Source: Tabrizicola_A aquatica
Lineage (GTDB): Bacteria > Pseudomonadota > Alphaproteobacteria > Rhodobacterales > Rhodobacteraceae
Reading direction: 5' to 3' (one strand)
Assembly: GCA_965194375.1 (NCBI GenBank)
Contig: CBDAEL010000001.1
Length of the DNA: 64,000 nt
In this document: positions 9,328 to 18,029 of the stretch, piece after piece
Numbering within the stretch: the first letter of the stretch is position 1
How the letters are laid out: every line of letters starts with the position of its first letter
Notes under the pieces: generated by a model
What the model saw: the letters and a program-made list of their open reading frames with translations, nothing else
What the model was told of the DNA's origin: nothing
The model's database searches: none
Translations under genes and position numbers: made by a program

Positions 9328-9356
9328 TCGCTAGCGTTTGTGACTTGGAATGTCAA
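9328..9356 (-). promoter_or_regulatory. Candidate sigma-70 promoter for ilvE
   Basis: On the minus strand TTGACA (9351-9356) is followed after 17 bases by TAGCGA (9328-9333). The -35 box is perfect and the -10 box weak. Transcription would start near 9320, just upstream of the repeated AATATTGCGC sites, a typical place for repressor binding. Confidence 0.4.
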
Positions 9357-9394
9357 CAAGCCTGACGTAAATTCAGCCCGAAAGGGAGGCGCCG

Positions 9395-9895
9395 ATGGCC
9401 GAGCCGAACACCGGGGGCGAAAGCCTGCTGTTTTTGACAGATGAGCAGGTGCGTAAGGGCATCGAGGCGATGTTCTTTGCCTATCGCGGCTTTACGGCTG
9501 ATCCTGACCGCATCCTTGAGACGATGGATTATGGCCGCGCCCATCACCGCGCTGTGCATTTCATCCACCGCAGCCCCGGCACCACGGTGGGCAATCTTTT
9601 GGCCATTCTGGGGGTGACCAAGCAATCGCTGAACCGGGTGCTGCGGGCGCTCTTTGACGATGGTTTGGTTGAGGCGCGGGTTGGCAAACGCGACAAGCGC
9701 GAACGGCATCTGTACCTTACCGAGAAGGGCCGGGCCTTGGAGCGGGCGCTGTCCGATGCCCAACGGGCGCGCATGCGCGCCGCCTATCGGGCAGCCGGGC
9801 CGCAGGCGGTGCAGGGCTTTCGCGCTGTGCTTGAAGCGATGATGGACCCCGAGATGCGCAGGCAGTATCAAAGCCTGAAAGAGGGCAGTGTATGA
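9395..9895 (+). CDS. petP: MarR-family regulator, PetP-like
   Basis: 166 aa. It has a winged-helix domain with TTVGNLLAILGVTKQSLNRV as recognition region and the wing KRDKRERHLYLTEKG typical of MarR. Its stop overlaps the start of an OmpR-type response regulator. This arrangement and size match petP-petR, known in Rhodobacter capsulatus upstream of the cytochrome bc1 genes. The bc1 genes are not in this window, so the symbol rests on the pairing. It probably senses a small ligand or redox state and acts with PetR. AAAGGGAGG precedes the ATG. Confidence 0.75.
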   Translation: MAEPNTGGESLLFLTDEQVRKGIEAMFFAYRGFTADPDRILETMDYGRAHHRAVHFIHRSPGTTVGNLLAILGVTKQSLNRVLRALFDDGLVEARVGKRDKRERHLYLTEKGRALERALSDAQRARMRAAYRAAGPQAVQGFRAVLEAMMDPEMRRQYQSLKEGSV

Positions 9896-10593
9896 GTGAA
9901 CCACAGGCACATCTTCTGGTCGCCGATGATGACGAACGCATCCGTGGCCTGTTGCAGAAATTCCTGATCCGCAACGGGTTTTTGGTGACCACCGCCCGCG
10001 ATGCGGCCCAAGCCCGGCGGCTGTTGTCGGGGCTGGAGTTCGACATGCTGATCCTTGACGTGATGATGCCGGGCGAGGATGGCATCAGCCTGACGCGCGA
10101 TCTGCGCGGCCAGATGTCGGTGCCGATCTTGCTGCTGACCGCCAAGGGCGAAACCCAAAACCGGATCGAAGGGCTGGAGGCGGGGGCGGATGATTACCTT
10201 GTCAAACCCTTTGAACCGAAAGAGCTTTTGCTGCGCATCAATGCCATTTTGCGCCGGGTGCCGCAGGCCAAGGCCGCCACGCAGGCCCCGAAGATCCTGC
10301 AGCTTGGGGCGGTGCGTTATGATGTCGACCGGGGTGAGTTGTGGCGCGGGGCCGATCTGGTGAAGCTGACCTCGACCGAGGCGCAGTTGATGCGCGCCTT
10401 CGCCGCCCAACCGGGCCAGCCGATCAGCCGAGACAAGCTGGTGGGCGACAGCCCGGCAGAGGACAGCGCGGGGCAAGAGCGGGCAGTCGATGTGCAGATC
10501 ACCCGCCTGCGCCGCAAGATCGAGGATGACCCGAAACGCCCGCGTTTCCTGCAAACTGTGCGGGGTGAGGGTTACATGTTGCAGCCCGGTTGA
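9892..10593 (+). CDS. petR: OmpR-family response regulator, PetR-like
   Basis: 233 aa. The receiver domain has ADDDERI acidic residues, the phosphoryl Asp in LILDVMMPGEDG, Thr in LLLTAKGE and the Lys in VKPFEPKEL; all key residues are present. The C-terminal winged helix includes QERAVDVQITRLRRKIEDD. The start overlaps petP by ATGA. No cognate kinase adjoins. In R. capsulatus PetR is needed for photosynthetic and respiratory growth through bc1; a similar role is inferred. Confidence 0.8.
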   Translation: MSEPQAHLLVADDDERIRGLLQKFLIRNGFLVTTARDAAQARRLLSGLEFDMLILDVMMPGEDGISLTRDLRGQMSVPILLLTAKGETQNRIEGLEAGADDYLVKPFEPKELLLRINAILRRVPQAKAATQAPKILQLGAVRYDVDRGELWRGADLVKLTSTEAQLMRAFAAQPGQPISRDKLVGDSPAEDSAGQERAVDVQITRLRRKIEDDPKRPRFLQTVRGEGYMLQPG

Positions 10594-11507
10594 TGGCGCA
10601 GCTTTTCACCAGCCCCGCCTTTGCAGGCCACGTCACGCCCCCCGGCCACCCCGAACGGGTGGACCGCCTGCGCGCGGTTGGGGCCGGGTTGCAAGGGCTG
10701 ACGCTGACCCGACCTGAGGCGCCATTGGCGCCTTTGGATGAGGTGACGCGCTGCCATCCGCGCGCCTATGTCGATCGGGTGGCCGCGGCGGTGCCAAGCG
10801 ACGGTTGGGCGCAGATGGACGGCGATACCTACCTGTCGCCCGGCAGTTTGACGGCGGCCTTGCACGCTGTGGGCGGGGCCTGTGCAGCGGTCGATGCGGT
10901 GCTGACCGGGGCCGACACCACCGCCTTTGTCGCCTGCCGCCCGCCGGGCCACCATGCCGAAACTGCAACGGCCATGGGCTTTTGCCTGTTCGGCACCGTG
11001 GCCATTGCCGCCAAACGCGCGCTCGATCATCACGGCCTGTCGCGCGTGGCGATCGTCGATTTCGACGTGCATCACGGCAATGGCACGCAAGATCTGATGT
11101 GGGATGAGCCGCGCTGCCTTTTCGCCTCCTCCCACCAGATGCCGCTTTACCCCGGCACCGGCAGCCCGCGCGAAGTGGGGGCACATGGCCAGATCGTCAA
11201 CGCCCCTTTGCCCGAAGGGTCGGGCGGGGCGCGGATGCGGCAGGTCTATGACACGGTGATCTTCCCCCGCCTTGTGGCATGGCAGCCCGAGTTGATCCTC
11301 ATTTCAGCTGGGTTTGACGCCCATGCCGATGATCCTTTGGCGGGCCTTGAATGGCAGGCCGATGACTACGCATGGCTGACCCGCCGCATCTGCGACATTG
11401 CCGCCGATTGCGCTGGCGGGCGGGTGGTATCCTGTCTTGAGGGCGGCTATGATCTGGGCGCGCTGACGGAATCCGTCGCCGCGCATGTGGGTGTTCTGGC
11501 ATCGTAG
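10593..11507 (+). CDS. Histone deacetylase family (arginase/deacetylase fold) protein
   Basis: 304 aa with the ATG at 10593 overlapping the petR stop. The class II HDAC-like signature is visible: the RPPGHHAE catalytic His pair, the zinc-site DFDVHHGNGTQ and the late LISAGFDAHADDP. Bacterial members hydrolyse acetyl-amides such as acetylpolyamines or acetyl-lysine; the substrate here is unknown. It sits between petR and xseB (15-base gap) in one forward run. Confidence 0.88.
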   Translation: MAQLFTSPAFAGHVTPPGHPERVDRLRAVGAGLQGLTLTRPEAPLAPLDEVTRCHPRAYVDRVAAAVPSDGWAQMDGDTYLSPGSLTAALHAVGGACAAVDAVLTGADTTAFVACRPPGHHAETATAMGFCLFGTVAIAAKRALDHHGLSRVAIVDFDVHHGNGTQDLMWDEPRCLFASSHQMPLYPGTGSPREVGAHGQIVNAPLPEGSGGARMRQVYDTVIFPRLVAWQPELILISAGFDAHADDPLAGLEWQADDYAWLTRRICDIAADCAGGRVVSCLEGGYDLGALTESVAAHVGVLAS

Positions 11508-11522
11508 ATAAACTGGGCAGGG

Positions 11523-11765
11523 ATGATGACCGACAAAGCCGTATCCGAGATGAGTTTCGAAGAGGCCATGGCCGCTTTGGAGCAGGTTGTGACCCAGTTG
11601 GAACGCGGCGAGGTCGCGTTGGAACAGTCCATCGCTCTTTATGAAAAGGGCGCTGCGTTGAAGGCGCATTGCGCGGCCAAGCTGAAGGCGGCCGAGGAAA
11701 AGGTAGAGCTGATCCGCGCCGCCGAGGGTCGCGCCGTGGGCACCACACCGGTGGAGGGGCTGTGA
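11523..11765 (+). CDS. xseB: Exodeoxyribonuclease VII small subunit
   Basis: 80 aa, the usual length. The helical core SFEEAMAALEQVVTQLERGE and SIALYEKGAALK are diagnostic. It assembles with XseA (not in window) to degrade single-stranded DNA. The start may be the ATG at 11523 or 11526. The stop overlaps the GTG of ispA (GTGA), the widespread xseB-ispA arrangement. Confidence 0.95.
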   Translation: MMTDKAVSEMSFEEAMAALEQVVTQLERGEVALEQSIALYEKGAALKAHCAAKLKAAEEKVELIRAAEGRAVGTTPVEGL

Positions 11766-12631
11766 CCTTTTCCGCCCAACTGGCCGCCGATGCGCTGGCC
11801 ATTCAGGCCCGGCTGGATGCGGCAATGGCGGGCTTTGGTGATACGCCCGTTGTGCAGGCCATGCGCTATGCCGCCAATGGTGGCAAACGCCTGCGCGGCT
11901 TTCTCGTGCTGGAATCGGCGCGGATGCTTGGCCTTTCCGCCAACCATGGCCTCAGCGCTGCGGCGGCGGTCGAGGCGCTGCACGCCTATTCGCTGGTGCA
12001 TGACGACATGCCCTGCATGGACGATGACGCCCTGCGCCGGGGCCTGCCCACGGTGCATGTGAAATGGGATGAGGCGACGGCGGTTCTGGCAGGCGATGCC
12101 TTGCAAACGCTGGCCTTTGAGTTGCTGGCCGACCCCGCGCTGGGGTCTGGTGAGACCCGGATTGCCTTGGTCGCAGGCCTTGCGCGGGCCAGTGGCGCGC
12201 AAGGCATGGTTCTTGGGCAGGCGCTGGACATTGCCGCTGAAACCGCCGCGCGTCCCCTGACGCTCGAGGAGATCACCGCGCTGCAAGCAGGCAAGACCGG
12301 CGCGCTCATTCGCTTTTCCGCCGAGGCGGGGGCTATTCTGGCCGGGGCCGATCCGGCCCCCTTGCGCCGCTATGCAACCGCGCTGGGTCTCGCGTTTCAG
12401 ATCTGGGATGATGTCTTGGACGTCACCGGCGATGCTGCCTTGACCGGCAAGGCCGTGGGCAAGGATGCCGCAGCCGGCAAGGCCACCTTTGTCTCGCTTT
12501 TGGGCCTTGAACCGGCCAAGGCACGCGCCAAATCCCTGATAGACGAGGCGGAAGCCGCGCTGTCCGGCTATGGCCCTGCCGCGCAAAACTTGATCGACTG
12601 CGCGCGTTTCGTTATTGCGCGGGAAAATTGA
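11762..12631 (+). CDS. ispA: Farnesyl diphosphate synthase
   Basis: 289 aa from a GTG that overlaps the xseB stop. Both aspartate-rich motifs are intact: DDMPCMDDD (first) and QIWDDVLDV (second), with GGKRLRGFL and the GQALD segment. It condenses IPP with DMAPP/GPP to farnesyl diphosphate for quinones, undecaprenyl phosphate and, in this group, carotenoids. dxs follows after 12 bases, so precursor supply and chain elongation are in one transcription unit. Confidence 0.95.
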   Translation: MTFSAQLAADALAIQARLDAAMAGFGDTPVVQAMRYAANGGKRLRGFLVLESARMLGLSANHGLSAAAAVEALHAYSLVHDDMPCMDDDALRRGLPTVHVKWDEATAVLAGDALQTLAFELLADPALGSGETRIALVAGLARASGAQGMVLGQALDIAAETAARPLTLEEITALQAGKTGALIRFSAEAGAILAGADPAPLRRYATALGLAFQIWDDVLDVTGDAALTGKAVGKDAAAGKATFVSLLGLEPAKARAKSLIDEAEAALSGYGPAAQNLIDCARFVIAREN

Positions 12632-12643
12632 ACAGGAAGCATT

Positions 12644-14557
12644 ATGGCCGACCGTCCTCTTACCCCTCTTCTTGACCGGGTCGCGCTGCCTGCCGACATG
12701 AAAGGTCTGAGCGACCGCGAGCTGCGGCAATTGGCCGATGAGCTGCGGACCGAGACGATTTCGGCCGTTTCGGTGACGGGCGGCCATCTGGGGGCGGGGC
12801 TTGGCGTGGTGGAACTGACGGTGGCGCTGCATGCCGTGTTCAGCGCTCCGCGTGATAAGATCATCTGGGACGTGGGCCACCAGTGCTATCCGCACAAAAT
12901 TCTGACCGGGCGGCGCGACCGCATCCGCACGCTGCGCACCGAAGGCGGGTTGTCGGGGTTCACCAAACGGTCTGAGTCTCCTTACGATCCCTTTGGCGCG
13001 GCCCATTCCTCCACCTCGATCTCTGCGGCCTTGGGCTTTACCATGGCGGCTGATCTCGGCGGCGATCCGGGCGATGCGGTGGCGGTGATCGGCGATGGGT
13101 CGATGTCGGCGGGCATGGCGTTTGAGGCGATGAACAACGCGGGCCACCTGAAAAAGCGGATGTTTGTCATTCTGAACGACAATGAAATGTCGATCGCCCC
13201 GCCGGTCGGGGCCCTTTCCAGCTATCTGTCGCGGCTGTATGCCGGTGAGCCGTTCCAAGAGCTGAAATCGGCGGCCAAAAGCCTAGCCGGCCTCTTGCCC
13301 GAACCCTTTGCAGAAGGCGCGCGCCGGGCCAAGGAATTGGTCAAGGGCATGGCTGTGGGTGGCACCCTCTTTGAAGAGCTGGGCTTTTCCTATGTTGGCC
13401 CGATTGATGGCCATGATCTTGACCAGCTTTTGCCGGTCCTGCGCACCGCCCATGCCCGCGCCACGGGGCCAATGCTGATCCATGTGCTGACCAAAAAGGG
13501 CAAGGGCTATGCCCCCGCGGAAAACTCGCCCGACCGTGGCCATGCCCGCGCCAAGTTTGATGTGGTGACGGGCGAGCAGAAAAAGGCCCCCTCCAACGCG
13601 CCGTCCTACACCAAGGTCTTTGCCGAAGCCCTGATCGCCGAGGCCGAGGTGGACCCCAAGATCGTCGCCGTCACCGCCGCCATGCCCGATGGCACGGGGC
13701 TGGACATCTTTGGCGGGCGGTTCCCCAAGCGCACCTTTGATGTGGGCATTGCCGAACAGCACGCGGTCACCTTCTGCGCGGGCCTCGCCGCCGGTGGGAT
13801 GAAGCCGTTCTGCACGATTTATTCGACTTTCCTGCAGCGCGGGTACGATCAGGTCGTGCATGACGTGGCGATCCAACGCCTGCCCGTGCGCTTTGCCATC
13901 GACCGGGCCGGTCTGGTCGGCGCTGATGGGGCGACCCATGCCGGGTCGTTCGATGTGGCGTTTCTTGCCAACCTGCCCGGCTTTGTCGTCATGGCCGCCG
14001 CCGATGAGGCCGAGCTGATGCACATGGTCGCCACCGCCGCCGCGCATAATGACGGGCCGATTGCGTTCCGCTATCCGCGGGGCGAGGGGATGGGGGTCGA
14101 TCTGCCGCGCAAGGGCACGCCCTTGGAGATTGGCAAAGGCCGCATGATCCGCCAAGGGTCGCGGGTGGCGATCCTGTCCTTTGGAACCCGGCTGGGTGAG
14201 GTTCTGAAAGCCGCCGAATCTCTGGCGGCCAAGGGTCTGACACCCACCATCGCCGACGCCCGCTTTGCCAAGCCCTTGGACCGCGAGTTGATCTTGCGGC
14301 TGGCGCAGGATCATGAGGCGCTGATCACGGTGGAAGAGGGCGCGATTGGCGGCTTTGGCAGCCATGTGGCGCAGCTTTTGGCAGATGAGGGGGTGTTTGA
14401 CCGGGGGCTGAAATACCGCTCCATGGTTTTGCCCGACACCTTCATCGATCACGCCTCACCCGAGGCGATGTATCGCGCAGCCGGCATGAACGCGCCCGAG
14501 ATCGAGGCGAAGGTGCTCGAAGTGCTGGGCGTGGCGACGGTGGGCAGAAGGGCCTAA
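12644..14557 (+). CDS. dxs: 1-deoxy-D-xylulose-5-phosphate synthase
   Basis: 637 aa, full length. The thiamine-diphosphate site GDGSMSAGMAFEAMNNAG, the WDVGHQCYPHK region and the catalytic-Glu block GIAEQHAVTF are visible, with the transketolase C-terminal domain after them. It makes DXP from pyruvate and glyceraldehyde 3-phosphate, the first MEP-pathway step. An AGGAAG site precedes the ATG. Its stop overlaps the stop of the convergent gene by four bases. Confidence 0.97.
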   Translation: MADRPLTPLLDRVALPADMKGLSDRELRQLADELRTETISAVSVTGGHLGAGLGVVELTVALHAVFSAPRDKIIWDVGHQCYPHKILTGRRDRIRTLRTEGGLSGFTKRSESPYDPFGAAHSSTSISAALGFTMAADLGGDPGDAVAVIGDGSMSAGMAFEAMNNAGHLKKRMFVILNDNEMSIAPPVGALSSYLSRLYAGEPFQELKSAAKSLAGLLPEPFAEGARRAKELVKGMAVGGTLFEELGFSYVGPIDGHDLDQLLPVLRTAHARATGPMLIHVLTKKGKGYAPAENSPDRGHARAKFDVVTGEQKKAPSNAPSYTKVFAEALIAEAEVDPKIVAVTAAMPDGTGLDIFGGRFPKRTFDVGIAEQHAVTFCAGLAAGGMKPFCTIYSTFLQRGYDQVVHDVAIQRLPVRFAIDRAGLVGADGATHAGSFDVAFLANLPGFVVMAAADEAELMHMVATAAAHNDGPIAFRYPRGEGMGVDLPRKGTPLEIGKGRMIRQGSRVAILSFGTRLGEVLKAAESLAAKGLTPTIADARFAKPLDRELILRLAQDHEALITVEEGAIGGFGSHVAQLLADEGVFDRGLKYRSMVLPDTFIDHASPEAMYRAAGMNAPEIEAKVLEVLGVATVGRRA

Positions 14558-15018
14558 GGGCTTTCGGCCGCCATGGCCCATGCGCTGTGGGTCAAGGCCA
14601 CGGCGGCAAGGCCCGGCCTTGGGTGGCCGGGAAAGCCTGTGCCAAAGCGGCGCACCAAATCCTGATAGCTAGGCCCGACCTGCGAGCCTTTGCATAAAAC
14701 CTCGCCGGTTTCGGGGTCGATCAGGTGCAGCCCGCCACCTGCTGGGACATACTGCAAGCCACGCGCCCGCAGCGCGGCCTGCATCTGGCCCCAGCTGTGT
14801 GATGCATAAAGCGCCTCTGCGACGAGAAGCCGAAAGCGCCCGAGGAGTTGCTCGTCGATGACGTCGTCACGCCTCGCCGCACGTCGCTCCACGCACTGCA
14901 CCTCCAGCCGCACCAGGTCGCGCAGCACGGCACCGGGGGGTTCATCGCGGCTTTGACAGGCTGCAAGAAAGCGCAGCCAAAGCTGGGGGTCACAGGGGAA
15001 GGGGGCGTGATGGGTCAT
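14554..15018 (-). CDS. Hypothetical protein with RHH-like N-terminus
   Basis: 154 aa with the ATG at 15018 (MTHHAPFPCD). The longer ORF to 15105 is rejected because it runs through the asd terminator. The N-terminal third (RFLAACQSRDEPPGAVLRDL) resembles a ribbon-helix-helix segment. The C-terminal half (LQYVPAGGGLHLIDPETGE...GPSYQDLVRRFG) resembles small domains in relaxase-type proteins, but no catalytic motif is visible. Bases 14819-14847 resemble the sequence after the small gene at 8165. Function unknown. Confidence 0.6.
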   Translation of the reverse strand: MTHHAPFPCDPQLWLRFLAACQSRDEPPGAVLRDLVRLEVQCVERRAARRDDVIDEQLLGRFRLLVAEALYASHSWGQMQAALRARGLQYVPAGGGLHLIDPETGEVLCKGSQVGPSYQDLVRRFGTGFPGHPRPGLAAVALTHSAWAMAAESP

Positions 15019-15054
15019 GCCCTGAGCCTGCCGCGACAAGGTTAACGAATCGCC

Positions 15055-15083
15055 AAAGAAAAGCCCCGCCAAAGCGGGGCCTT
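15055..15083 (-). terminator. Rho-independent terminator of asd
   Basis: Read on the minus strand: stem GCCCCGC/GCGGGGC (15063-15069 with 15074-15080), short loop, then a T-rich tail (TTTTCTTT). It lies about 40 bases past the asd stop. Confidence 0.88.
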
Positions 15084-15120
15084 CGTTGAATATCGCGTCA
15101 GACACTGCGGCCGTCGGCCT

Positions 15121-16143
15121 TTAGCCTTTTTTCAGGCAGCGGCTGCCAAGCACTTCGGCGATCTGCACCGCGTTCAGCGCGGCACCCTTGCGCAGGTTGT
15201 CCGACACGCACCACAGGCTGATGCCGTTATCAACGGTGCTGTCTTGGCGCACGCGGCTGATATAGGTGGCATAGTCACCCACACATTCCACCGGGGTGAT
15301 GTAGCCGCCTGCTTCACGCTTATCGATGAGCATGACGCCGGGGGCTTCGCGCAGGATGTCTTGCGCTTCCTGCCAATCCAGCGGGTCTTCAAACTCGATG
15401 TTGATCGCTTCGGAATGGCCGACAAAGACCGGCACGCGCACACAAGTGGCAGTGACCTTGATCTTGGGGTCGAGGATCTTCTTCGTTTCGGCCACCATCT
15501 TCCACTCTTCCTTGGTCGAGCCGTCGTCCAGGAACACATCGATATGGGGGATCACGTTAAAGGCGATCTGCTTGGAGAACTTCTTCGGGGCCACTTCTTG
15601 GCCCGGGACATACATGCCCTTGGTCTGATCCCACAGCTCGTCAATGCCTTCTTTGCCGGCACCCGAGACGGATTGATAGGTCGCCACCACCACCCGCTTG
15701 ATCCGGGCGCGGTCGTGCAGAGGCTTGAGCGCGACGACCATCTGCGCGGTCGAGCAGTTGGGGTTGGCGATGATCATCTTGTTCGTGTACTGATCCACCG
15801 CTTCGGCGTTCACTTCGGGCACCACCAGCGGGATTTGCGGATCATAGCGGTAGAGCGAGGAGTTATCGATCACCACGCAGCCTGCGGCGGCGGCCTTGGG
15901 TGCGTAAATCTTGGTCGCCTCGGACCCCACCGCGAACAGGGCGATGTCCCAGCCGGTGAAATCAAAGGTGTCCAGGTCTTTGGTTTTCAGAGTCTTGTCG
16001 CCAAAGCTAACCTCAGTGCCGAGAGATTTGCGCGACGCAAGCGCCACAATCTCATCAACCGGGAACTCGCGCTCGGCGAGGATGTTCAGCATTTCGCGGC
16101 CCACGTTACCCGTGGCACCCGCGACGACGACCTTATAGCCCAT
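15121..16143 (-). CDS. asd: Aspartate-semialdehyde dehydrogenase
   Basis: 340 aa with the ATG at 16143 (MGYKVVVAGATGNVGREM, an NADP-binding Rossmann start). The catalytic Cys is in NPNCSTAQMV, and TYQSVSGAGKEG and GHSEAINIEFE are conserved. It reduces aspartyl phosphate to the semialdehyde, the branch point to lysine/diaminopimelate, threonine and methionine. It is a single gene with its own terminator. Confidence 0.97.
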   Translation of the reverse strand: MGYKVVVAGATGNVGREMLNILAEREFPVDEIVALASRKSLGTEVSFGDKTLKTKDLDTFDFTGWDIALFAVGSEATKIYAPKAAAAGCVVIDNSSLYRYDPQIPLVVPEVNAEAVDQYTNKMIIANPNCSTAQMVVALKPLHDRARIKRVVVATYQSVSGAGKEGIDELWDQTKGMYVPGQEVAPKKFSKQIAFNVIPHIDVFLDDGSTKEEWKMVAETKKILDPKIKVTATCVRVPVFVGHSEAINIEFEDPLDWQEAQDILREAPGVMLIDKREAGGYITPVECVGDYATYISRVRQDSTVDNGISLWCVSDNLRKGAALNAVQIAEVLGSRCLKKG

Positions 16144-16256
16144 CTTGGGTATCTCCAAATTTCGTCCCAGACCGTTCAGGGACGGGGTCTGTTAGCGCAC
16201 AGCGTAGCAAAGGAAAAGAAGGAAATCCGAGAGGGACGTTTGCAGCAAGACCAAGG

Positions 16257-16973
16257 CTATAACCAAACATGCTCTGACGCTGGCAACAGGCTTTGCGTTA
16301 TCGAGCTTTCACCGTTTTGTCCGAGGATCAGCTGCGATGTAAGAACCTGTGGCCCGCCAAGCCGCATGATCGCGCTTTTCATCACCTCGTGCCCGTATTG
16401 TGATAGGGGTACTTTAGTTCGGTGGTGATGCACAACCTCGGGCACTCGAAGTCCAAGCTTCGACGCGACAAAGCTGATCGATCCCTCGCGCTCGATGTCG
16501 ACGATTAAAATGTTGTTTTTACGATAAAAATACCTCAAGACGCGCTCGTGGTACGCGCTGCGCCGCAAGGCTTGACCCACCAAAAGTGATGAGTTAACCA
16601 AATAATTGGGCACCGCAGAGCCTTCCCTTAGCAGATGATTGGCAAGGCTTTTCATGTAGCTTCCCAGTGGGCGGCAGTTCAAAATGAACACTGCGTTAGG
16701 AAAGGTGGAATCATAACGCTCAAACGGGCGGTAATCACCCCGATCTGAAAAGCAGTCATAGTCGGCAACAGGCCAATTCCCTGCACTGTGCAGCGATGTT
16801 AGGCCATTCGCTTCGAACAATGCGTGAAGCGACGATGTCCCTGATTTGGCAGGGCCAAGACAGAAGAGTTTTCTCGCTCCTGTTTCACCCTTCGAGCGGA
16901 GCAGGAAGTCCAGTCGGTTCCTTAGCCTTACAAGAGCGTACTCAAGGGTGTAAACGTCGAAATTCTCTAACAT
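16257..16973 (-). CDS. Sulfotransferase-like protein
   Basis: 238 aa. The N-terminal LFCLGPAKSGTSSLHALFE matches the PAPS 5'-phosphosulfate loop of sulfotransferases. FILNCRPLGSYMKSLANH resembles their 3'-phosphate-binding segment, and LIVDIEREGS a later strand. Base composition and codons (many AT-ended) differ from the flanking genes. It lies 21 bases after the glycosyltransferase, so it probably sulfates a saccharide or lipid-linked surface glycan. The acceptor is unknown. Confidence 0.72.
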   Translation of the reverse strand: MLENFDVYTLEYALVRLRNRLDFLLRSKGETGARKLFCLGPAKSGTSSLHALFEANGLTSLHSAGNWPVADYDCFSDRGDYRPFERYDSTFPNAVFILNCRPLGSYMKSLANHLLREGSAVPNYLVNSSLLVGQALRRSAYHERVLRYFYRKNNILIVDIEREGSISFVASKLGLRVPEVVHHHRTKVPLSQYGHEVMKSAIMRLGGPQVLTSQLILGQNGESSITQSLLPASEHVWL

Positions 16974-16994
16974 CCGTGTTGCCCCGATATATGG

Positions 16995-18026
16995 TTACGC
17001 TCCAATAGCGATCAAGCGTCGGTAAAGCGCAACCAGTGCCTCGGCCTCAAGCTGCAGGCTGTGGTGGCAAAGCACTTGGGTGCGCGGAGTTGCAGCCGCA
17101 AGGCGGACGGGATTGTCAATCCATCCTGCAATGGCGTTACACAGGGCCGTCGAATCGCCAGGAGGCACAAGACTGCCGTTTGTCTCGGAAATCATGGTAT
17201 CGTAAGCACCTACATCCGCGGCGACACAAGGAATGTTGCATGACATTGCTTCGAGAGGGGTAAGGCCAAAGCCTTCACGGCGGCCAGGGGCGAGAAACAG
17301 GTCAAGCGACTGGTAAAGAGGGACAATGTCTGTCCAATTTTTTTCGCCCAGAAACTGGATTCGGTCTGTAAGGCCAGCGCGAGCAATCTTGATTTGCTGA
17401 TGCGTAAAGAAGGCGCGCTCTTTATTGGTAACTTTGCCTGCAAAGATTAGATGAAGGTTCGGACGGCTGGGCATCAACTCCAGCGCGGCCTCAACCGCCA
17501 GATCGACGCCTTTCTCAGCTCTGATGCGGCCAAAACAGCCCATAATGATGGCATCTTGGGGCAGGTCGAACCGCCGACGCGCCGCGGCGCGATCACCGGG
17601 GTGAAACGTCTCGACATCCACTCCATGCGGGATCACCTGCACGGCGCTGCGCACGAAAGGCGCTATCTTCGGCGTGGTCGCAACAACGGCATCCATTCGG
17701 GCAACAAGCGCATGGGTCAATGCGCCGTGTTCGCGCTGTTCGGCCGAGGTGTAGACCAGACGCAACTTACGCAAAAGGACGTCCCGCAGCAGAATGCCAA
17801 CCAGCATTTCCAGATTTCGGCGGGCGTGAAACACACGCCAGCGACTGTTTCGCAGCAACGCGACCCTCCACAGCGGCGCGTGCGGCAGATGGGAAGGCAA
17901 CCCAGGGCCCGTTGTGACGATGCTTATCAGGCGCGCTTGAAAGGGGATCAGCCTGACAATGGTCGCGGTTACGCCAGAAAGCCTGCGTTTGAAGTTCGGG
18001 ACGATGACTTCGATTTCTTGTGCCAT
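16995..18026 (-). CDS. Glycosyltransferase family 4 (LpsB/LPS-core mannosyltransferase-like)
   Basis: 343 aa. The acceptor half carries VFHARRNLEMLVGILLRD and YTSAEQREH, typical of LpsB-like core glycosyltransferases. The donor half has VIPHGVDVETFHPGD, GRIRAEKGVDLAVEA and the EX7E-type block GRREGFGLTPLEAMSCNIP. It probably transfers a hexose to LPS core or a surface glycan from a nucleotide sugar on the cytosolic side. The start lies 3 bases after the MFS stop, so it may share a transcript with the transporter. Confidence 0.82.
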   Translation of the reverse strand: MAQEIEVIVPNFKRRLSGVTATIVRLIPFQARLISIVTTGPGLPSHLPHAPLWRVALLRNSRWRVFHARRNLEMLVGILLRDVLLRKLRLVYTSAEQREHGALTHALVARMDAVVATTPKIAPFVRSAVQVIPHGVDVETFHPGDRAAARRRFDLPQDAIIMGCFGRIRAEKGVDLAVEAALELMPSRPNLHLIFAGKVTNKERAFFTHQQIKIARAGLTDRIQFLGEKNWTDIVPLYQSLDLFLAPGRREGFGLTPLEAMSCNIPCVAADVGAYDTMISETNGSLVPPGDSTALCNAIAGWIDNPVRLAAATPRTQVLCHHSLQLEAEALVALYRRLIAIGA

Positions 18027-18029
18027 CCT

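Noticed and set aside
11639..13258. 539-codon open frame on the minus strand
   Set aside because: It is antisense to xseB, ispA and dxs, all with clear motifs; such long frames arise from GC-rich codon usage, and its translation matches no family.
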